Shown here: one piece after another, positions 9,701 to 20,621 of the stretch
Numbering within the stretch: the stretch's first letter is position 1
Layout of the letters: every line of letters starts with the position of its first letter
Source: an uncultured Eubacteriales bacterium
GTDB taxonomy: Bacteria; Bacillota; Clostridia; Christensenellales; CAG-917
Length of the DNA: 64,000 bases
Assembly: GCA_900545885.1 (NCBI GenBank)
Contig: URAF01000005.1
Span: forward strand, 62,001-126,000
Reading direction: 5' to 3'
Made by a program: the position numbers and the translations under genes
The notes under the pieces: model-generated
What the model was told of the DNA's origin: nothing
Databases searched by the model: none
The model's input: only the letters and a program-made list of their open reading frames with translations

Positions 9701-12700
9701 TCCCCGCAGACATCTCGCTTGACATCATCGCGGCAGGCAAAACCTATTTCGGAAGTGCGGGACTTGTTTACGGCGCGGATATCACCGTCAATGGCATTAA
9801 GGTCAACTCCGAACCTATCGTAGGTTGGGGCGATACCGATAACGTTACCGTAAACGGTCAGGACAGCGCGACTTACACCCTGTGGAACCAGAGTACGGAC
9901 AAAGAAGATTTCTACGTACAACTCGGTGCGGACGGCAACGTCAGACTCCACGACCTCAAAGTTACGGGACTTGACATCGAAATCACTGGTAATCCCGTCA
10001 ACTATAACCTTACGATAAACGACAGCAACGAGTACGTATTCGGTGAGATATTCCCGCTCAATCCCGTCAAGGTCAGCATCACGCTCAACGATCTCTCCGT
10101 AAAAGACAAGGTTTATGACGGTACTATCGATGCGGAACTCAACGATGTCGACCTCGGAAATTACGGCGTGACCTTCAACCAGGACAAAGATTATCTGTCC
10201 CTCGGTTATAAGGCACAGTTCAACACCAACAATCCCAACGTTCAGAAAGGTGTGGACGTCAAAATCAGTTCCGTTAAACTCGTAAGTGAGAACGCGGGAT
10301 TGCTCGCAAGCTACTATATCGACATCGCAAGCCTTACCTGTACGCTCAAAGCGGCAGGCAACATCGTTGCGGCTCCTCTTGCAGTCGACTTCGACCTCTC
10401 CAAGACTTACGACGGAAACGTGTTCGAAAACGTGTCCGTGAAGTATACGCTCAGCGGATATGCACAGACTGCCGACCAGAGCGGATATTCCGTCAACTTC
10501 GTCACGGGTGCCTTCGATGACCCCAATGTCGCGAAGGACATCAACGGAGATTTGACCACCGTAAGCGGCAAGGTGTTCGGTTTCGAACTCGTCAGAAACA
10601 ACGGCGTAAACAACTACAGACTGGTCTTTGCGTCTACAACCGATAATCTCCAAGGCTATATCAAAGTTGCGGAAACGGGCAGTCTGCCTGCGACCGACGA
10701 TCAGAGTAGACCGCTTTACTACTATGAGTTCAACGCAGCAACCGATCGTATAGTCATAAAAGAAGCAGATTGGAACGCGTTCACTGACGAAGAGAAAAAG
10801 ACTGAGGAAGGCAAAGCAGTCAACATCGTTGCGGCATATGTTGAAGGTGACGTTAAATATTATGTGCTCGACGGTACGCCCACAGGCGGAATGACGTCCA
10901 CCAAGTCCCTGAACGAAAGCGGCGCGGACGGCATAATCGAACCCGCACTCATCTCTTACACCGTAAACGTCAATCCCGCAACGGCGGAAAGAGACCCCTT
11001 CAAGAAGGTCTTTGACGACAGCAATGCGACAATCAAAGCAGATGCGGAAGGCGGCAACGGCTGGTATTACGGCGGTCGCGGTGCGGAAGGCAACGACTTC
11101 GAATTCGTGCTCGGCGGCGAATACGGCTTCGAAATCAAAGATTTCTCCGTATACTATGAATCTTCTGCAGTCGGCAACGGCGTGAACGTGGTGTTCAGAA
11201 TAGATTCGTTTGAGATAATCGGTGGAGGTTCTATCGAAATCGGCGAATCCAACAACTTCACGTTGCTCGGTGGTGAAGGCTACAAGAAAGCGGTCGGTAC
11301 AATTACGGCAAAATCCGTTGACGTGGCGTTCGGAAATGTCAAGGAAGACGGCAAAGTCCACTTCACATACGGCGACACTCACGAATATACTTACACCTAT
11401 ACCACCGGTGGTAAGGAAATCAAACTTGCAAAAGACGCCGACGGTAAGACTTACGGGTATGTTGCGGTAGCCGATTACACGGCGGCAGGTTTTGCGGCAA
11501 CCGATTACACGGGCAGACGCTACAACATCAACGAAGAAACGGGTGCATTTGAACTCAACGAAGAAGGCGCATACATCCGCATAGCCGGTACGTTCGGCGA
11601 TATTGCTCCTGCAAACGAAGCATCCATCGTCAACGCAGGCGAATATGAAGTCAACAATGTAAGCGGCAAAGCAGACAACTTCACCTACGCGTTTGTGGCG
11701 GGTACGGTGGTAGTTGACAAAGCGGCGCTCACTGTCGGTGTAAGCAACGAGAAACTTCAAAAGGAATTTGCCTCTTCCGTCTATCCCGACCTTGCATTCG
11801 TAATTTCTACGGGTGAAATCAAAGCCCCCGATACGGAAGCTCAAATTCTCGCAGAGTTGAAGAAAGGCGCCAAGTACTTTATCTTTACGGCGGAAGGCGT
11901 CAAGGGCGGTGCGGTCGTTGACAGGTCTATGATAAGTGCAGACCTCGAAGGCGGTGCGTATTACGCACTCGACGTAGAAGGTGCGCTTCAAAACTACGAC
12001 GTCAAACTTGACAAGACTTATACGCTCGACATCGTTCTTCCCGAACTCACGGGACTCTCGACTGCCTCCGGTGTGTTCGAAAAGACTTACGACGGCATAG
12101 CGGTTGACGACGCGAATGCGTTTGCTGCGAAGTACATCAAGGGAACGCAGTCCGGTGATACGTTCTCGCTTGCATGGGCTGGCGGCACGGTCGCGAAGAA
12201 TGCGGGAGATTACAACTGGACTATCACCGTAACCCGCAGCCTCGGCAAAGATGCAACCGATGCGAAAGAGTACACCATAAGCGCAACGATAAGCGGCGAA
12301 TATGCAGTTCTGAAACGCAACGCAACTCTTACTACAAACGAGAAGTATGACTTCACTTACGACAAGACGGACAAGAAACTCGACGAAAGCCAGTTCGTAG
12401 TGTTTGGAGCCGTTAATGGTGAAGATGTTGCGTCGGCAATCAAGGTTTCCTACAAATACGGCGACGTCGTAACCGACGTGATGCGCGACGCAAAGACTTA
12501 CGGTGTGATTGCGGAAATAACCGACGCCACCATGGCAGGCAACTACAACCTCATCAACGGTATCGGCAACGTAACCGTCAAGAAAGCAAACATCACGGTT
12601 GCAGTCAATCCCGAATCCAAGTATCAGTATGTAACGGGCGGCACTACAATTAACCCCGCACATATCGATTTCACGGTTCCCGAAGGATTTGACAAAGCCG

Positions 12701-13515
12701 ACTTCACCGTCAAGTACACAGCATCTTCTACGGGCACGGTGTCTTCCGTCAACGAACCCGGTGTGTACAGCTACACCATCACTTACGTTGACGCAAACTA
12801 CAATATCGTCGGCGGCATCGGCACTCTGACGGTTGCGATGAACGAAATCGCGTTCGTCAAGGACGATACGGTTTACGCAAGCATCAAGTTTACCGACGCG
12901 GTCACCGTTCCTTATAAACTGAACTACACCGAAATCACCGAAGACGGCAGCCTCAACAGCCAGACTTACTGGAACTTCGTCAACGATTATGTCGTTGCAA
13001 ACCTCGGTGACAAGAAGAACGAAGCCACTACCGAAGGCGTTGTCGCGGTGTCGCTGTCCAACGGTTCGACGGAAATTCGTCGTCTTGACCAGCAAATGAC
13101 GGTAAGCGTGAGCATGCCCGCAAACGTTGCTTCCATGGACGGCTACAAGGCATACTATGTCAACTCCGACGGTCAGCTGGTGGAAATTTCGGACTACGAA
13201 GTTGCAAACGGCTACTTCACTTACACGACGGATTACATCGGCGACCTCGTGTTCGTCAAGTTCGCGGCAATCGCGCTACCTATGTGGATCTGGATACTTG
13301 TCGGCATTCTCGCACTGCTCATTATCATCGCGATTATCCTTGCGATAGTGATCAGCCAGAAACGCAAAAAGATGCCCATGTACGTTGAAGCTCCCGCGGC
13401 GGCAGACGCTTCCGAAGCGGCGGCGGACGTCGAAATCATCGAGTACTATGACCCCGACAGACCCGAAGTCGTGAACAAGAACAAGAAACCGCCTATCATC
13501 GGTATCAGAAAGTAA
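3790..13515 (+). CDS. Giant cell-surface protein with Ig-like, YDG and MBG repeats, C-terminal membrane anchor
   Basis: A 3241-residue secreted protein. Residues 1-50 hold a basic start and a hydrophobic export helix (MLAMCFALVFALVLSGG). The first third has Ig-like modules with recurring VAPENT/VAPANP-type boundaries. The remainder is a string of MBG-type domains (YGNVDPKISFSF, YGDIDNWNFAF, YGDTHEYTYTY) and YDG domains (KVYDGT near residues 1784 and 2108, KTYDGN near 2205, KTYDGI near 2765). It ends with a membrane helix (IWILVGILALLIIIAIILA), a basic stop-transfer and a roughly 60-residue acidic tail; no LPXTG motif was seen. This suggests direct membrane anchoring with a long rod-like stalk, as in adhesins; the ligand is unknown. 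ATG 3790 follows AGAGGTGGG and replaces an upstream in-frame ATG at 3739. Codon use in roughly the first 1.7 kb is more AT-rich than the rest. Confidence 0.85.
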   Translation: MRNNRNSSRNFFVNFVRFGMLAMCFALVFALVLSGGIFDLGSSSDGIALAVDNGGKTLAVPSPANADANYFGMTDHTKSSWTGTVNFNQTKFDASNVSGHVHGETGVTSTVRSYGTGSVELGSSDYITVAPYVNAGAINVDLSGFVGTMLQNSNIEVDVTVNAEVYKGYVGNWSGLGAYATNEVYDAETMWGKTASNNVVIGYETCVGGGGDEKWTARTATTTLKGDYKNLLIVFAMRGTSSMWFSYRAETGIRNISVTYTVRVVGISENANTTISDGAAPRIESFGETVPYRTSADASDWTVKPNTGNSEIDSAIRKQLEGAVDTELDVDVLATGGTVNLKSYTSQKLTVSGIPGDIYKKTTLNFNDYMNYFNLGEVSSDVNPNLAAGIKQIDIGETVINLYESTLEKQIVVDEEVVGYAKIVKTSRSKVQLQMYFYKNATFNVRLVDYGGSSMTLKYTVSGIDTAAPDSSAIDFLLSADNFVGKLAAEGNNFSLTNWFTNSRLAEVMEGIKTSEDEVIDASGATPYLWYYDVKYSQNLTSDFFTLTPPDGFEYTSAYFASKVPAAVYSIGDFSYDFANGGIYRTGVQPISGNAPKGAGYYIFTFYMMDFSGNVYQGNASYYVKVDNVAPENTVTVNAGDIQIVPSSPAEGQLANGSWVNQNITATVAWNMNISGNKISFEYNGDTYVVYFRADGDTYKVAKITKNNSDVSDWDSGNSYTVKDGETELFTFNFSESGGKGTFAITFTGYDAAEKAYLLDTTVLFTVLNDGDNDDGETGLSRFDSSWTFGGVGNIAIRIDKVAPANPVLTTDNSDEMTDNKFVNIDSNGNLYVPENRNWFNSAWDVYAFLRLAGDVDVTANEFATLQLWVKNYTDIAELEKVNLRVLFETEMLNAEGKSWDYSKTYGVEDILDNNVYIDFKETAGETAGLRVVFVQLTDAAGNKSAVQAFVILVDANVYTLNAEVAEEYFDLIDGIGNVNFRYTNTSGNTQTEFRRGEWSRLEITGLDAKYVPYQIYKDNFNEPQSLMYSNETTTKEFFTEAIREGLLNYVRVNGQNANIIEMAIDRSDSIAALPFGEGYAKLWISFREVVTYEPTSTNVEYTGKETVVPFTVSNEKARDLVKIVWENESVPVTVGTYGLYLELDTTHELSKFYVGDRTDIIAYNIIPGNIIITAHGTSVYGSKINITVDIDKPEGVELTSGMFGVDSVEAFPFVGNYNLKKVEDYEFVNPDDAKNYKITYILGVYTVTPRNLEITFLGATKAYGNVDPKISFSFAKGDYQGSFAGIFSGEGVTYKEDGDRLIVTVPASAVTRERDFNEFGYENAGKYAYKGISTSAIGLNKNFTMSMALSGHGVFEITKRPITVTPVVDQVLYSLDAKVAYKLAEQDAAFAPQLAGLFLAVGDKVGSEGNTYQIALGDLSVLDNFVVSVATGYTVTVVLDDGGNVINLTFKDKELLQILFGDVFDISVLTNLNNYDPKGVGVDFTLKLGAEVVGYDFGADKFTNGAGAYAIRVYVESYKDKTGADVKDKYNFVFKDCEYLFVNPATVTVTPVLENNKKIYGDIDNWNFAFTFSGALVDAGYMPESNQVGGKIVRALYRADGTFVQIGGQFDRANDLDGNITAQGHYYGAYVLETLYSSDPNIVLELDKEAFDALRFTVSPRPINVNDAVFTGKDKNNDGTSYVVYKGENEKRTAINIGRLIARITDDVWVDFVANYVDGNGAEQAGQGSWNINFHDFVLKGDDARNYILTGDANVVLTGAFKINGTTVAEITITKNDFSVNKVYDGTSSMTIDDIDIALSSPLCGLNVVFSKGSFGTKDAGVDISVGSITLIVKGVVGIKTQDTDISITDDGKDSTITINNVFAAIQPRTIDLDEVILQIPSERNYNGTNEVAIGYMLSGNVLQTGDSIETLGAKFPATVPSKDVQGDKENPKAQDITFGEPTLATGNYAFGFTADDINAAYADVTLTIIPADISLDIIAAGKTYFGSAGLVYGADITVNGIKVNSEPIVGWGDTDNVTVNGQDSATYTLWNQSTDKEDFYVQLGADGNVRLHDLKVTGLDIEITGNPVNYNLTINDSNEYVFGEIFPLNPVKVSITLNDLSVKDKVYDGTIDAELNDVDLGNYGVTFNQDKDYLSLGYKAQFNTNNPNVQKGVDVKISSVKLVSENAGLLASYYIDIASLTCTLKAAGNIVAAPLAVDFDLSKTYDGNVFENVSVKYTLSGYAQTADQSGYSVNFVTGAFDDPNVAKDINGDLTTVSGKVFGFELVRNNGVNNYRLVFASTTDNLQGYIKVAETGSLPATDDQSRPLYYYEFNAATDRIVIKEADWNAFTDEEKKTEEGKAVNIVAAYVEGDVKYYVLDGTPTGGMTSTKSLNESGADGIIEPALISYTVNVNPATAERDPFKKVFDDSNATIKADAEGGNGWYYGGRGAEGNDFEFVLGGEYGFEIKDFSVYYESSAVGNGVNVVFRIDSFEIIGGGSIEIGESNNFTLLGGEGYKKAVGTITAKSVDVAFGNVKEDGKVHFTYGDTHEYTYTYTTGGKEIKLAKDADGKTYGYVAVADYTAAGFAATDYTGRRYNINEETGAFELNEEGAYIRIAGTFGDIAPANEASIVNAGEYEVNNVSGKADNFTYAFVAGTVVVDKAALTVGVSNEKLQKEFASSVYPDLAFVISTGEIKAPDTEAQILAELKKGAKYFIFTAEGVKGGAVVDRSMISADLEGGAYYALDVEGALQNYDVKLDKTYTLDIVLPELTGLSTASGVFEKTYDGIAVDDANAFAAKYIKGTQSGDTFSLAWAGGTVAKNAGDYNWTITVTRSLGKDATDAKEYTISATISGEYAVLKRNATLTTNEKYDFTYDKTDKKLDESQFVVFGAVNGEDVASAIKVSYKYGDVVTDVMRDAKTYGVIAEITDATMAGNYNLINGIGNVTVKKANITVAVNPESKYQYVTGGTTINPAHIDFTVPEGFDKADFTVKYTASSTGTVSSVNEPGVYSYTITYVDANYNIVGGIGTLTVAMNEIAFVKDDTVYASIKFTDAVTVPYKLNYTEITEDGSLNSQTYWNFVNDYVVANLGDKKNEATTEGVVAVSLSNGSTEIRRLDQQMTVSVSMPANVASMDGYKAYYVNSDGQLVEISDYEVANGYFTYTTDYIGDLVFVKFAAIALPMWIWILVGILALLIIIAIILAIVISQKRKKMPMYVEAPAAADASEAAADVEIIEYYDPDRPEVVNKNKKPPIIGIRK

Positions 13516-13537
13516 GGCAAACTTAACCAAACAGAAT

Positions 13538-13570
13538 ATGCACCGCGCTCAAAGCGCGGTGCATTTTTTT
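13538..13570 (+). terminator. Intrinsic terminator after the giant surface-protein gene
   Basis: A perfect 12-bp stem (ATGCACCGCGCT and complement) with a 3-base loop is followed by a run of seven T. It separates the surface-protein gene from the rpiB promoter. Confidence 0.93.
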
Positions 13571-13616
13571 CAAAACGGACAATGTTGCGACGATGTTAAT
13601 TATCGTAATTTCGGTA

Positions 13617-13645
13617 TTGCACCCGATATTTTAATGTTGTATAAT
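13617..13645 (+). promoter_or_regulatory. Promoter of rpiB and the V-ATPase operon
   Basis: TTGCAC (13617-13622), 17-bp spacer, TATAAT (13640-13645), about 33 bases before the rpiB start. It is the only good promoter seen between the upstream terminator and the nine ATPase genes, so it probably drives all ten genes. Confidence 0.8.
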
Positions 13646-13678
13646 AATTATAATATATTATCAGGGGGTAATATCCTT

Positions 13679-14131
13679 ATGAGTAAAATCGCCATAGGCT
13701 GTGACCACGGCGGCATAGTGCTGAAAGACAGCGTTGTTGCCACTCTCAAAGAACTCGGCGCAGAGGTCGTCGATTTCGGAACATACGACACTTCTTCCGT
13801 AGATTATCCCGTGTACGGGCTCAAAGTCGCGGAAGCCGTTGCTTCGGGAGAGTGCGACGCAGGCGTGCTTATGTGCGGTACGGGTATCGGCATTTCCATA
13901 TCCGCAAACAAAGTCAAAGGCATACGGGCGGCGGTTACCACCAACACGTTTATGGCAGAAATGACCAAACGTCACAACAATGCAAACATTATTTCTCTCG
14001 GCGGCAGAGTAATTACGCCCGAAGAAGCACACGATATTGTTGTCGCTTGGTACACGGCTGAATACGAAGGCGGCAGACACCAGAAACGCCTTGATATGAT
14101 TGCCGACATCGAAAGCAAATACTTCAAATAA
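13679..14131 (+). CDS. rpiB: Ribose-5-phosphate isomerase B
   Basis: Interconverts ribose 5-phosphate and ribulose 5-phosphate in the pentose phosphate pathway. The 150-residue length is normal for RpiB/LacAB proteins. Visible family motifs are GCDHGG at the start, VDYP, the catalytic-cysteine loop LMCGTGIGISISANK, and the later HNNANIISLGGR. ATG 13679 follows an AGGGGG ribosome site; the longer upstream frame overlaps a terminator and was rejected. The gene is preceded by a near-consensus promoter and ends only 11 bp before the first V-ATPase gene with no terminator between, so it appears to be the first gene of that operon. An allose-6-phosphate isomerase role is possible but nothing nearby supports it. 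Confidence 0.96.
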   Translation: MSKIAIGCDHGGIVLKDSVVATLKELGAEVVDFGTYDTSSVDYPVYGLKVAEAVASGECDAGVLMCGTGIGISISANKVKGIRAAVTTNTFMAEMTKRHNNANIISLGGRVITPEEAHDIVVAWYTAEYEGGRHQKRLDMIADIESKYFK

Positions 14132-14142
14132 CCGAGGGGTTT

Positions 14143-14463
14143 ATGATTGAAGAGGTTCTGAAAGAGATAACTGAAGCCGAAGAACAGGCGGAAACCAAAC
14201 GCCGTGAGGCTTTTCAGCGCGGAAAAGAAATTGTTTTGCAGGCGGAAACGGAAGCCGAAAAGCAGAAGAAAATGACCGCGGAACAATGCAAAGCCGACAT
14301 GAAAGCCGCGCTTGCCGAAGCGGAAGCCAAGGCGGCGGCGCGTCGTACGGTTATCATCGAAGAGGGCGAGGCGGCGGCGAAGAAGCTGGTCGCGTCCAAG
14401 AAAAAGCAGATAGAGAAAGCGGCGGACGAACTGCTCGCCGAATTTGTCGGAAAATACCGTTAG
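14143..14463 (+). CDS. V-type ATP synthase stalk subunit G/H-like protein
   Basis: A 106-residue, almost wholly helical, charged protein rich in Glu, Lys and Ala with no membrane segment, predicted to form a coiled coil. In bacterial V-type ATPases the gene just before subunit I encodes the G/H peripheral-stalk partner of subunit E (NtpF in Enterococcus), and position and composition fit that role. Sequence motifs alone are not diagnostic. It starts 11 bp after rpiB with an AGGGG ribosome site, and its stop is one base before the ATG of subunit I, implying translational coupling. Confidence 0.8.
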   Translation: MIEEVLKEITEAEEQAETKRREAFQRGKEIVLQAETEAEKQKKMTAEQCKADMKAALAEAEAKAAARRTVIIEEGEAAAKKLVASKKKQIEKAADELLAEFVGKYR

Positions 14464-14464
14464 T

Positions 14465-16983
<2,519 letters not shown>

Positions 16984-16984
16984 T

Positions 16985-17560
16985 ATGTCCAAACAAGCGA
17001 TAATCGAAAAAATCCTGTCCGACGCGGACGCGCAGGCACGGGCGACAATCGAAGAAGCCGAAAAAAAAGCGGACGAAATAATTTCGCTTGCGGCGGAGCA
17101 GTGCAAAAGTTATCTTGCCCGCAACAAGAGCGATATTGACCGCGCGGTCAAAGAGGTTGCCGAACGCGCCGAAACCGTAGCGGAACTCGACGCACGCAAA
17201 CTGTTGCTGAAAGCCAAGTCCGAAGTGCTTGACGAGGTTTACGCGCTTGCTTTGAAAAAGGCGCGCGAACTCGACAAAGCCGACTATAAGAAAGTCGTCG
17301 AAGGAATGCTCAAATTCGCAGAAGACGGGGATAAAGTTACCGTTTCGGCGCGTGAAAAGGGCATTGTGACCAAAAAGATGGTCGACGATGCGGCAAAAGC
17401 AAAGGGCGCGAAACTTGCGCTCGACTCCGAATACGGCGATTTCGACGGCGGCGTGTTGCTTACGGGCAACGGTATCGACAAGAACTTCACCTTTGAAGTC
17501 GAGTTCGCTTTGCTCCGCGACGCGACGGAAGCCAAAATAGCCAAGGAACTCTTCGGTTGA
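16985..17560 (+). CDS. ntpE: V-type ATP synthase subunit E (peripheral stalk)
   Basis: A 191-residue protein with the E-subunit layout: a long charged N-terminal helix (residues 1-100, rich in Ala, Glu and Lys) that pairs with the G/H subunit, then a globular C-terminal domain ending with DFDGGVLLTGNGIDKNFTFEVE, close to the family signature GGvil.. DG.i..n.tfe. It connects the catalytic head to subunit I. It lies one base after subunit K and two bases before subunit C, as in Enterococcus and Clostridia ntp operons. Confidence 0.92.
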   Translation: MSKQAIIEKILSDADAQARATIEEAEKKADEIISLAAEQCKSYLARNKSDIDRAVKEVAERAETVAELDARKLLLKAKSEVLDEVYALALKKARELDKADYKKVVEGMLKFAEDGDKVTVSAREKGIVTKKMVDDAAKAKGAKLALDSEYGDFDGGVLLTGNGIDKNFTFEVEFALLRDATEAKIAKELFG

Positions 17561-17562
17561 TT

Positions 17563-18537
17563 ATGTCTGACAAATTCATTTTCCAGAACGCACGGATAAA
17601 ATCCATGGAAAACCGCTTGCTCGGTCAGCAGCAGCTGCAACGGCTTGCGGAGGCTTCTTCCGTGCGCGAAATGCAGAAGGCGCTCGGCGAAATGGGGTTC
17701 GGAATTGCGGCGGCAGGCGAAAACGCAGGCGTTGACAGAATGATTGAAGCCGAAGAGAAAAACGCCCTTGCCGTGCTCAAAGAGTTCAACGTCGACGGCG
17801 CGCTGGACGCACTTGTTCTGGAAGCGGACTATCACAATCTCAAAGCATTGCTCAAAGCCTCTGTCACGGGCGAGAAAAATCCCGTGCTCGGTGCGGAAGG
17901 GCTTTACAATACGGAAGTTCTGCGCGACGGAACGGAAGGCGACTACCACGCTTTGCGCCCGTTGATGGCGGACGCAGTGCGCGCGGTGGAAAAGAGCCTT
18001 GCGGAGGGACGTCTTACTCCTCACGGCATTGACTGCACGGTGGACAAGGCTATGTTCCGCGATATTTCCGAAACGGCGAAAAAGGGCGGAGAAGCGGTCA
18101 AGGCATACTACGTGTTCAAGACCGATTGCGTCAACATTTCTTCTTTTCTCCGTTGCCGCAGACTGGGACTTCCCGAAAAGCTGTTCGAAGAAAACTTTAT
18201 GCCGGGCGGAACTCTCGGAGAGGATTTCTTCCTTTCCGTCTACGACGCTTCGCTCGACGTGTTCCGCGACAAATTCAAGTTCACGCCCTATCAGTCTCTC
18301 GTTGCAGAGGCGGTCGACGGCGGCAATCTCGTTGCGTTCGAGGTTCAGGTGGACAATTTGTTGCTGGATATGTGGCGCAAACGCAAGGACGATATGTTCT
18401 CGTGCGCGCCCGTTGTCGGCTACTACTTCGGCAAACTCGCCGAAATCAAAGCCGTAAAACTGGTGTTCGCAGGCGTTAAAAACAACGTCGAACCCCGTTT
18501 AATCAAAGAAAGGATGCGTGATATTTATGGTGCGTGA
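17563..18537 (+). CDS. ntpC: V-type ATP synthase subunit C (d-type socket)
   Basis: The funnel-like subunit that joins the K ring to the central shaft. The 324-residue product matches the vATP-synt_AC39 family in length and in its helix-rich, Asp/Glu-rich character; a conserved YHNLK motif (ADYHNLKALLKA) is present near residue 90. ATG 17563 was chosen; an in-frame TTG six bases earlier overlaps the stop of subunit E. The end overlaps subunit F by 11 bases, consistent with coupled translation. Confidence 0.92.
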   Translation: MSDKFIFQNARIKSMENRLLGQQQLQRLAEASSVREMQKALGEMGFGIAAAGENAGVDRMIEAEEKNALAVLKEFNVDGALDALVLEADYHNLKALLKASVTGEKNPVLGAEGLYNTEVLRDGTEGDYHALRPLMADAVRAVEKSLAEGRLTPHGIDCTVDKAMFRDISETAKKGGEAVKAYYVFKTDCVNISSFLRCRRLGLPEKLFEENFMPGGTLGEDFFLSVYDASLDVFRDKFKFTPYQSLVAEAVDGGNLVAFEVQVDNLLLDMWRKRKDDMFSCAPVVGYYFGKLAEIKAVKLVFAGVKNNVEPRLIKERMRDIYGA

Positions 18538-18856
18538 CGGTATTGCGGTCGTCGGTGACAAGGACTCCGTCCTCGCTTTCAAGGCGATAGGTCTGGACGT
18601 CTTTCCCGTCGAGGGCGAAATGGAAGCGCGCGAGAAGGTCAAACAACTCGCCCGTTCCTATTCCGTTATTTTCGTCACCGACCAGATTGCAAAGCAAATC
18701 AGCTCGCTTTTGTTGAGATACAAGGCGCGCCCTTATCCCGTCGTCGTTCCCATTCCTTCCGCCGAAGGCAACTCCGGTTTCGGTATGCAGGGAATAAAAG
18801 CGGACGTCGAAAAGGCTATCGGCGCGGATATTCTGTTTGATAGAGAGGATAACTAA
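18527..18856 (+). CDS. ntpG: V-type ATP synthase subunit F
   Basis: Small central-shaft subunit, 109 residues, with the Rossmann-like start [17 protein letters not shown] and the strand-helix pattern of the family ([22 protein letters not shown]). In Enterococcus naming this position is ntpG. ATG 18527 gives the usual family N-terminus; a GTG at 18518 lies closer to the AAAGGA ribosome site and cannot be excluded. It overlaps subunit C at its start, and its stop overlaps the start of subunit A (TAATG). Confidence 0.92.
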   Translation: MVRDGIAVVGDKDSVLAFKAIGLDVFPVEGEMEAREKVKQLARSYSVIFVTDQIAKQISSLLLRYKARPYPVVVPIPSAEGNSGFGMQGIKADVEKAIGADILFDREDN

Positions 18857-20619
18857 TGCAAGTCGGAAAAATTGTCAAGGTTTCGGGACCGTTGATTATC
18901 GCCGAGAATATGGCGGAGAGCAAAATGTACGACGTCGTGCGCGTCAGCGAAAAACAGCTCATCGGCGAAATCATCGAACTCAGAGGCGACCTCGCTTCCA
19001 TTCAGGTCTATGAAGAAACCAGCGGACTAGGTCCCGGTGAAAACGTATATTCCACGGGTTCGCCCCTGTCCGTCGAACTCGCTCCCGGTCTTATCGAGAG
19101 TATTTTCGACGGGATTCAGCGTCCCCTTGCCAAGTTGCGCGAGGTGTCGGGCGACAGAATCGCACGCGGCGTCACCGTCAACGCTATCGACCACGAGAAA
19201 AAATGGGATTTCGTTCCCGTCGTCAAAAAAGGCGACAAGGTCGAGGCGGGCAACGTGCTCGGTACGGTGCAGGAAAACGTGCTCGTGTTGCATAAGATTA
19301 TGGTGCCGTTCGGAATTTCTGGCACCGTCAAAGAAATAAAGAAGGGCAGTTTCAACATAGAACAGACCATCGCGGTCATCGCCACCGAAAGCGGCGACAA
19401 GGAAGTTTGTATGTTGCAGAAATGGCCCGTCCGTAAGGGCAGACCTTACGCCGAAAAACTCGCTCCCCGTGCTCCGCTTGTTACGGGACAAAGAGTTATC
19501 GACACGCTGTTCCCCATTGCAAAAGGCGGCGTGGCGGCGGTTCCCGGACCTTTCGGAAGCGGCAAAACCGTCGTTCAGCACCAGCTTGCAAAATGGGCGG
19601 ACGCGGATATCATCGTGTACGTCGGCTGCGGCGAACGCGGCAACGAAATGACGGACGTTCTCAACGAGTTCCCCGAACTTGTCGACCCTCACAGCGGACA
19701 GCCGCTTATGAAACGTACCGTCCTTATCGCAAACACTTCGGACATGCCCGTTGCGGCGCGCGAAGCATCCATTTATACGGGTATCACAATCGCCGAATAT
19801 TTCCGCGACATGGGTTATTCCGTAGCAATCATGGCGGACTCCACTTCGCGTTGGGCGGAAGCGCTCCGCGAAATGAGCGGCCGACTTGAAGAAATGCCCG
19901 GTGAAGAAGGCTATCCCGCATATCTTTCTTCCCGTCTTGCCGAGTTCTACGAAAGAGCAGGACTTGTCAAGGTTCTGGGCGGCAACGGTCGCGAAGGTGC
20001 AATTACGGCAATAGGCGCGGTTTCGCCTCCCGGCGGCGACTTGTCCGAACCCGTTGCGCAAAGTACGTTGCGTATCGTCAAAGTCTTCTGGGGATTGTCC
20101 GCGTCGCTTGCGTACAAACGTCATTTCCCTGCGGTCGACTGGCTGACGAGTTATTCGCTGTACGCCGACAGACTGGGCGACTGGTACGCCGAAAACGTCG
20201 GCGACGACTGGGTTCCGCTCCGTTCCGCAGCGATGAGAATTTTGCAGGAAGAAGCCTCGCTCGACGAAATCGTCCGACTTGTCGGTATGGACGCGCTGTC
20301 GCCGTATGACAGACTTACCATGGAAACGGCAAAGTCCATTCGCGAAGACTATCTGCACCAGAACGCTTTCCACGAAGTTGACACTTATGCGTCACTCGAA
20401 AAGCAAAGACGTATGCTCGGGCTCATCATCGAGGAAGACAAACTCGCAAGAGAGGCTCTCGAAAAGAACGTCGACATAGAGGACATTCTCGAACTGCCCG
20501 TAAAAGAGCAGATAGGCAGAGCGAAGTATATTTCCGAGGACGAGCTTGACAAGTTCGACGCGCTCGAAGTCGAACTCAAAAAAGAAATGCTTGCACTCTC
20601 CGACGAAGGAGGAATGTGA
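18856..20619 (+). CDS. ntpA: V-type ATP synthase catalytic subunit A
   Basis: Catalytic head subunit that hydrolyses or makes ATP. The 587-residue protein has the N-terminal beta barrel, the bulge (non-homologous) region around residues 110-190 that marks V/A-type rather than F-type subunits, the Walker A loop GPFGSGKT, the [11 protein letters not shown] segment with the catalytic Glu, and [12 protein letters not shown]. The order A then B with a GAAGGAGG ribosome site for B matches known ntp operons. No missing active-site residue was noticed. Confidence 0.97.
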   Translation: MQVGKIVKVSGPLIIAENMAESKMYDVVRVSEKQLIGEIIELRGDLASIQVYEETSGLGPGENVYSTGSPLSVELAPGLIESIFDGIQRPLAKLREVSGDRIARGVTVNAIDHEKKWDFVPVVKKGDKVEAGNVLGTVQENVLVLHKIMVPFGISGTVKEIKKGSFNIEQTIAVIATESGDKEVCMLQKWPVRKGRPYAEKLAPRAPLVTGQRVIDTLFPIAKGGVAAVPGPFGSGKTVVQHQLAKWADADIIVYVGCGERGNEMTDVLNEFPELVDPHSGQPLMKRTVLIANTSDMPVAAREASIYTGITIAEYFRDMGYSVAIMADSTSRWAEALREMSGRLEEMPGEEGYPAYLSSRLAEFYERAGLVKVLGGNGREGAITAIGAVSPPGGDLSEPVAQSTLRIVKVFWGLSASLAYKRHFPAVDWLTSYSLYADRLGDWYAENVGDDWVPLRSAAMRILQEEASLDEIVRLVGMDALSPYDRLTMETAKSIREDYLHQNAFHEVDTYASLEKQRRMLGLIIEEDKLAREALEKNVDIEDILELPVKEQIGRAKYISEDELDKFDALEVELKKEMLALSDEGGM

Positions 20620-20621
20620 CA

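Noticed and set aside
9331..13095. A very long open frame on the minus strand opposite the giant surface gene
   Set aside because: It is a by-product of codon choice: the real gene avoids tta, cta and tca, so the opposite strand has few stops. The product is an unstructured Arg/Val/Cys-rich sequence with no motif or ribosome site. The same applies to 14354-16447, 31969-33984 and 60226-62403 on the minus strand.
13255..13515. Sortase signal at the end of the giant protein
   Set aside because: No LPXTG-like motif precedes the last helix, and the tail after it is about 60 residues and acidic rather than a short basic one.
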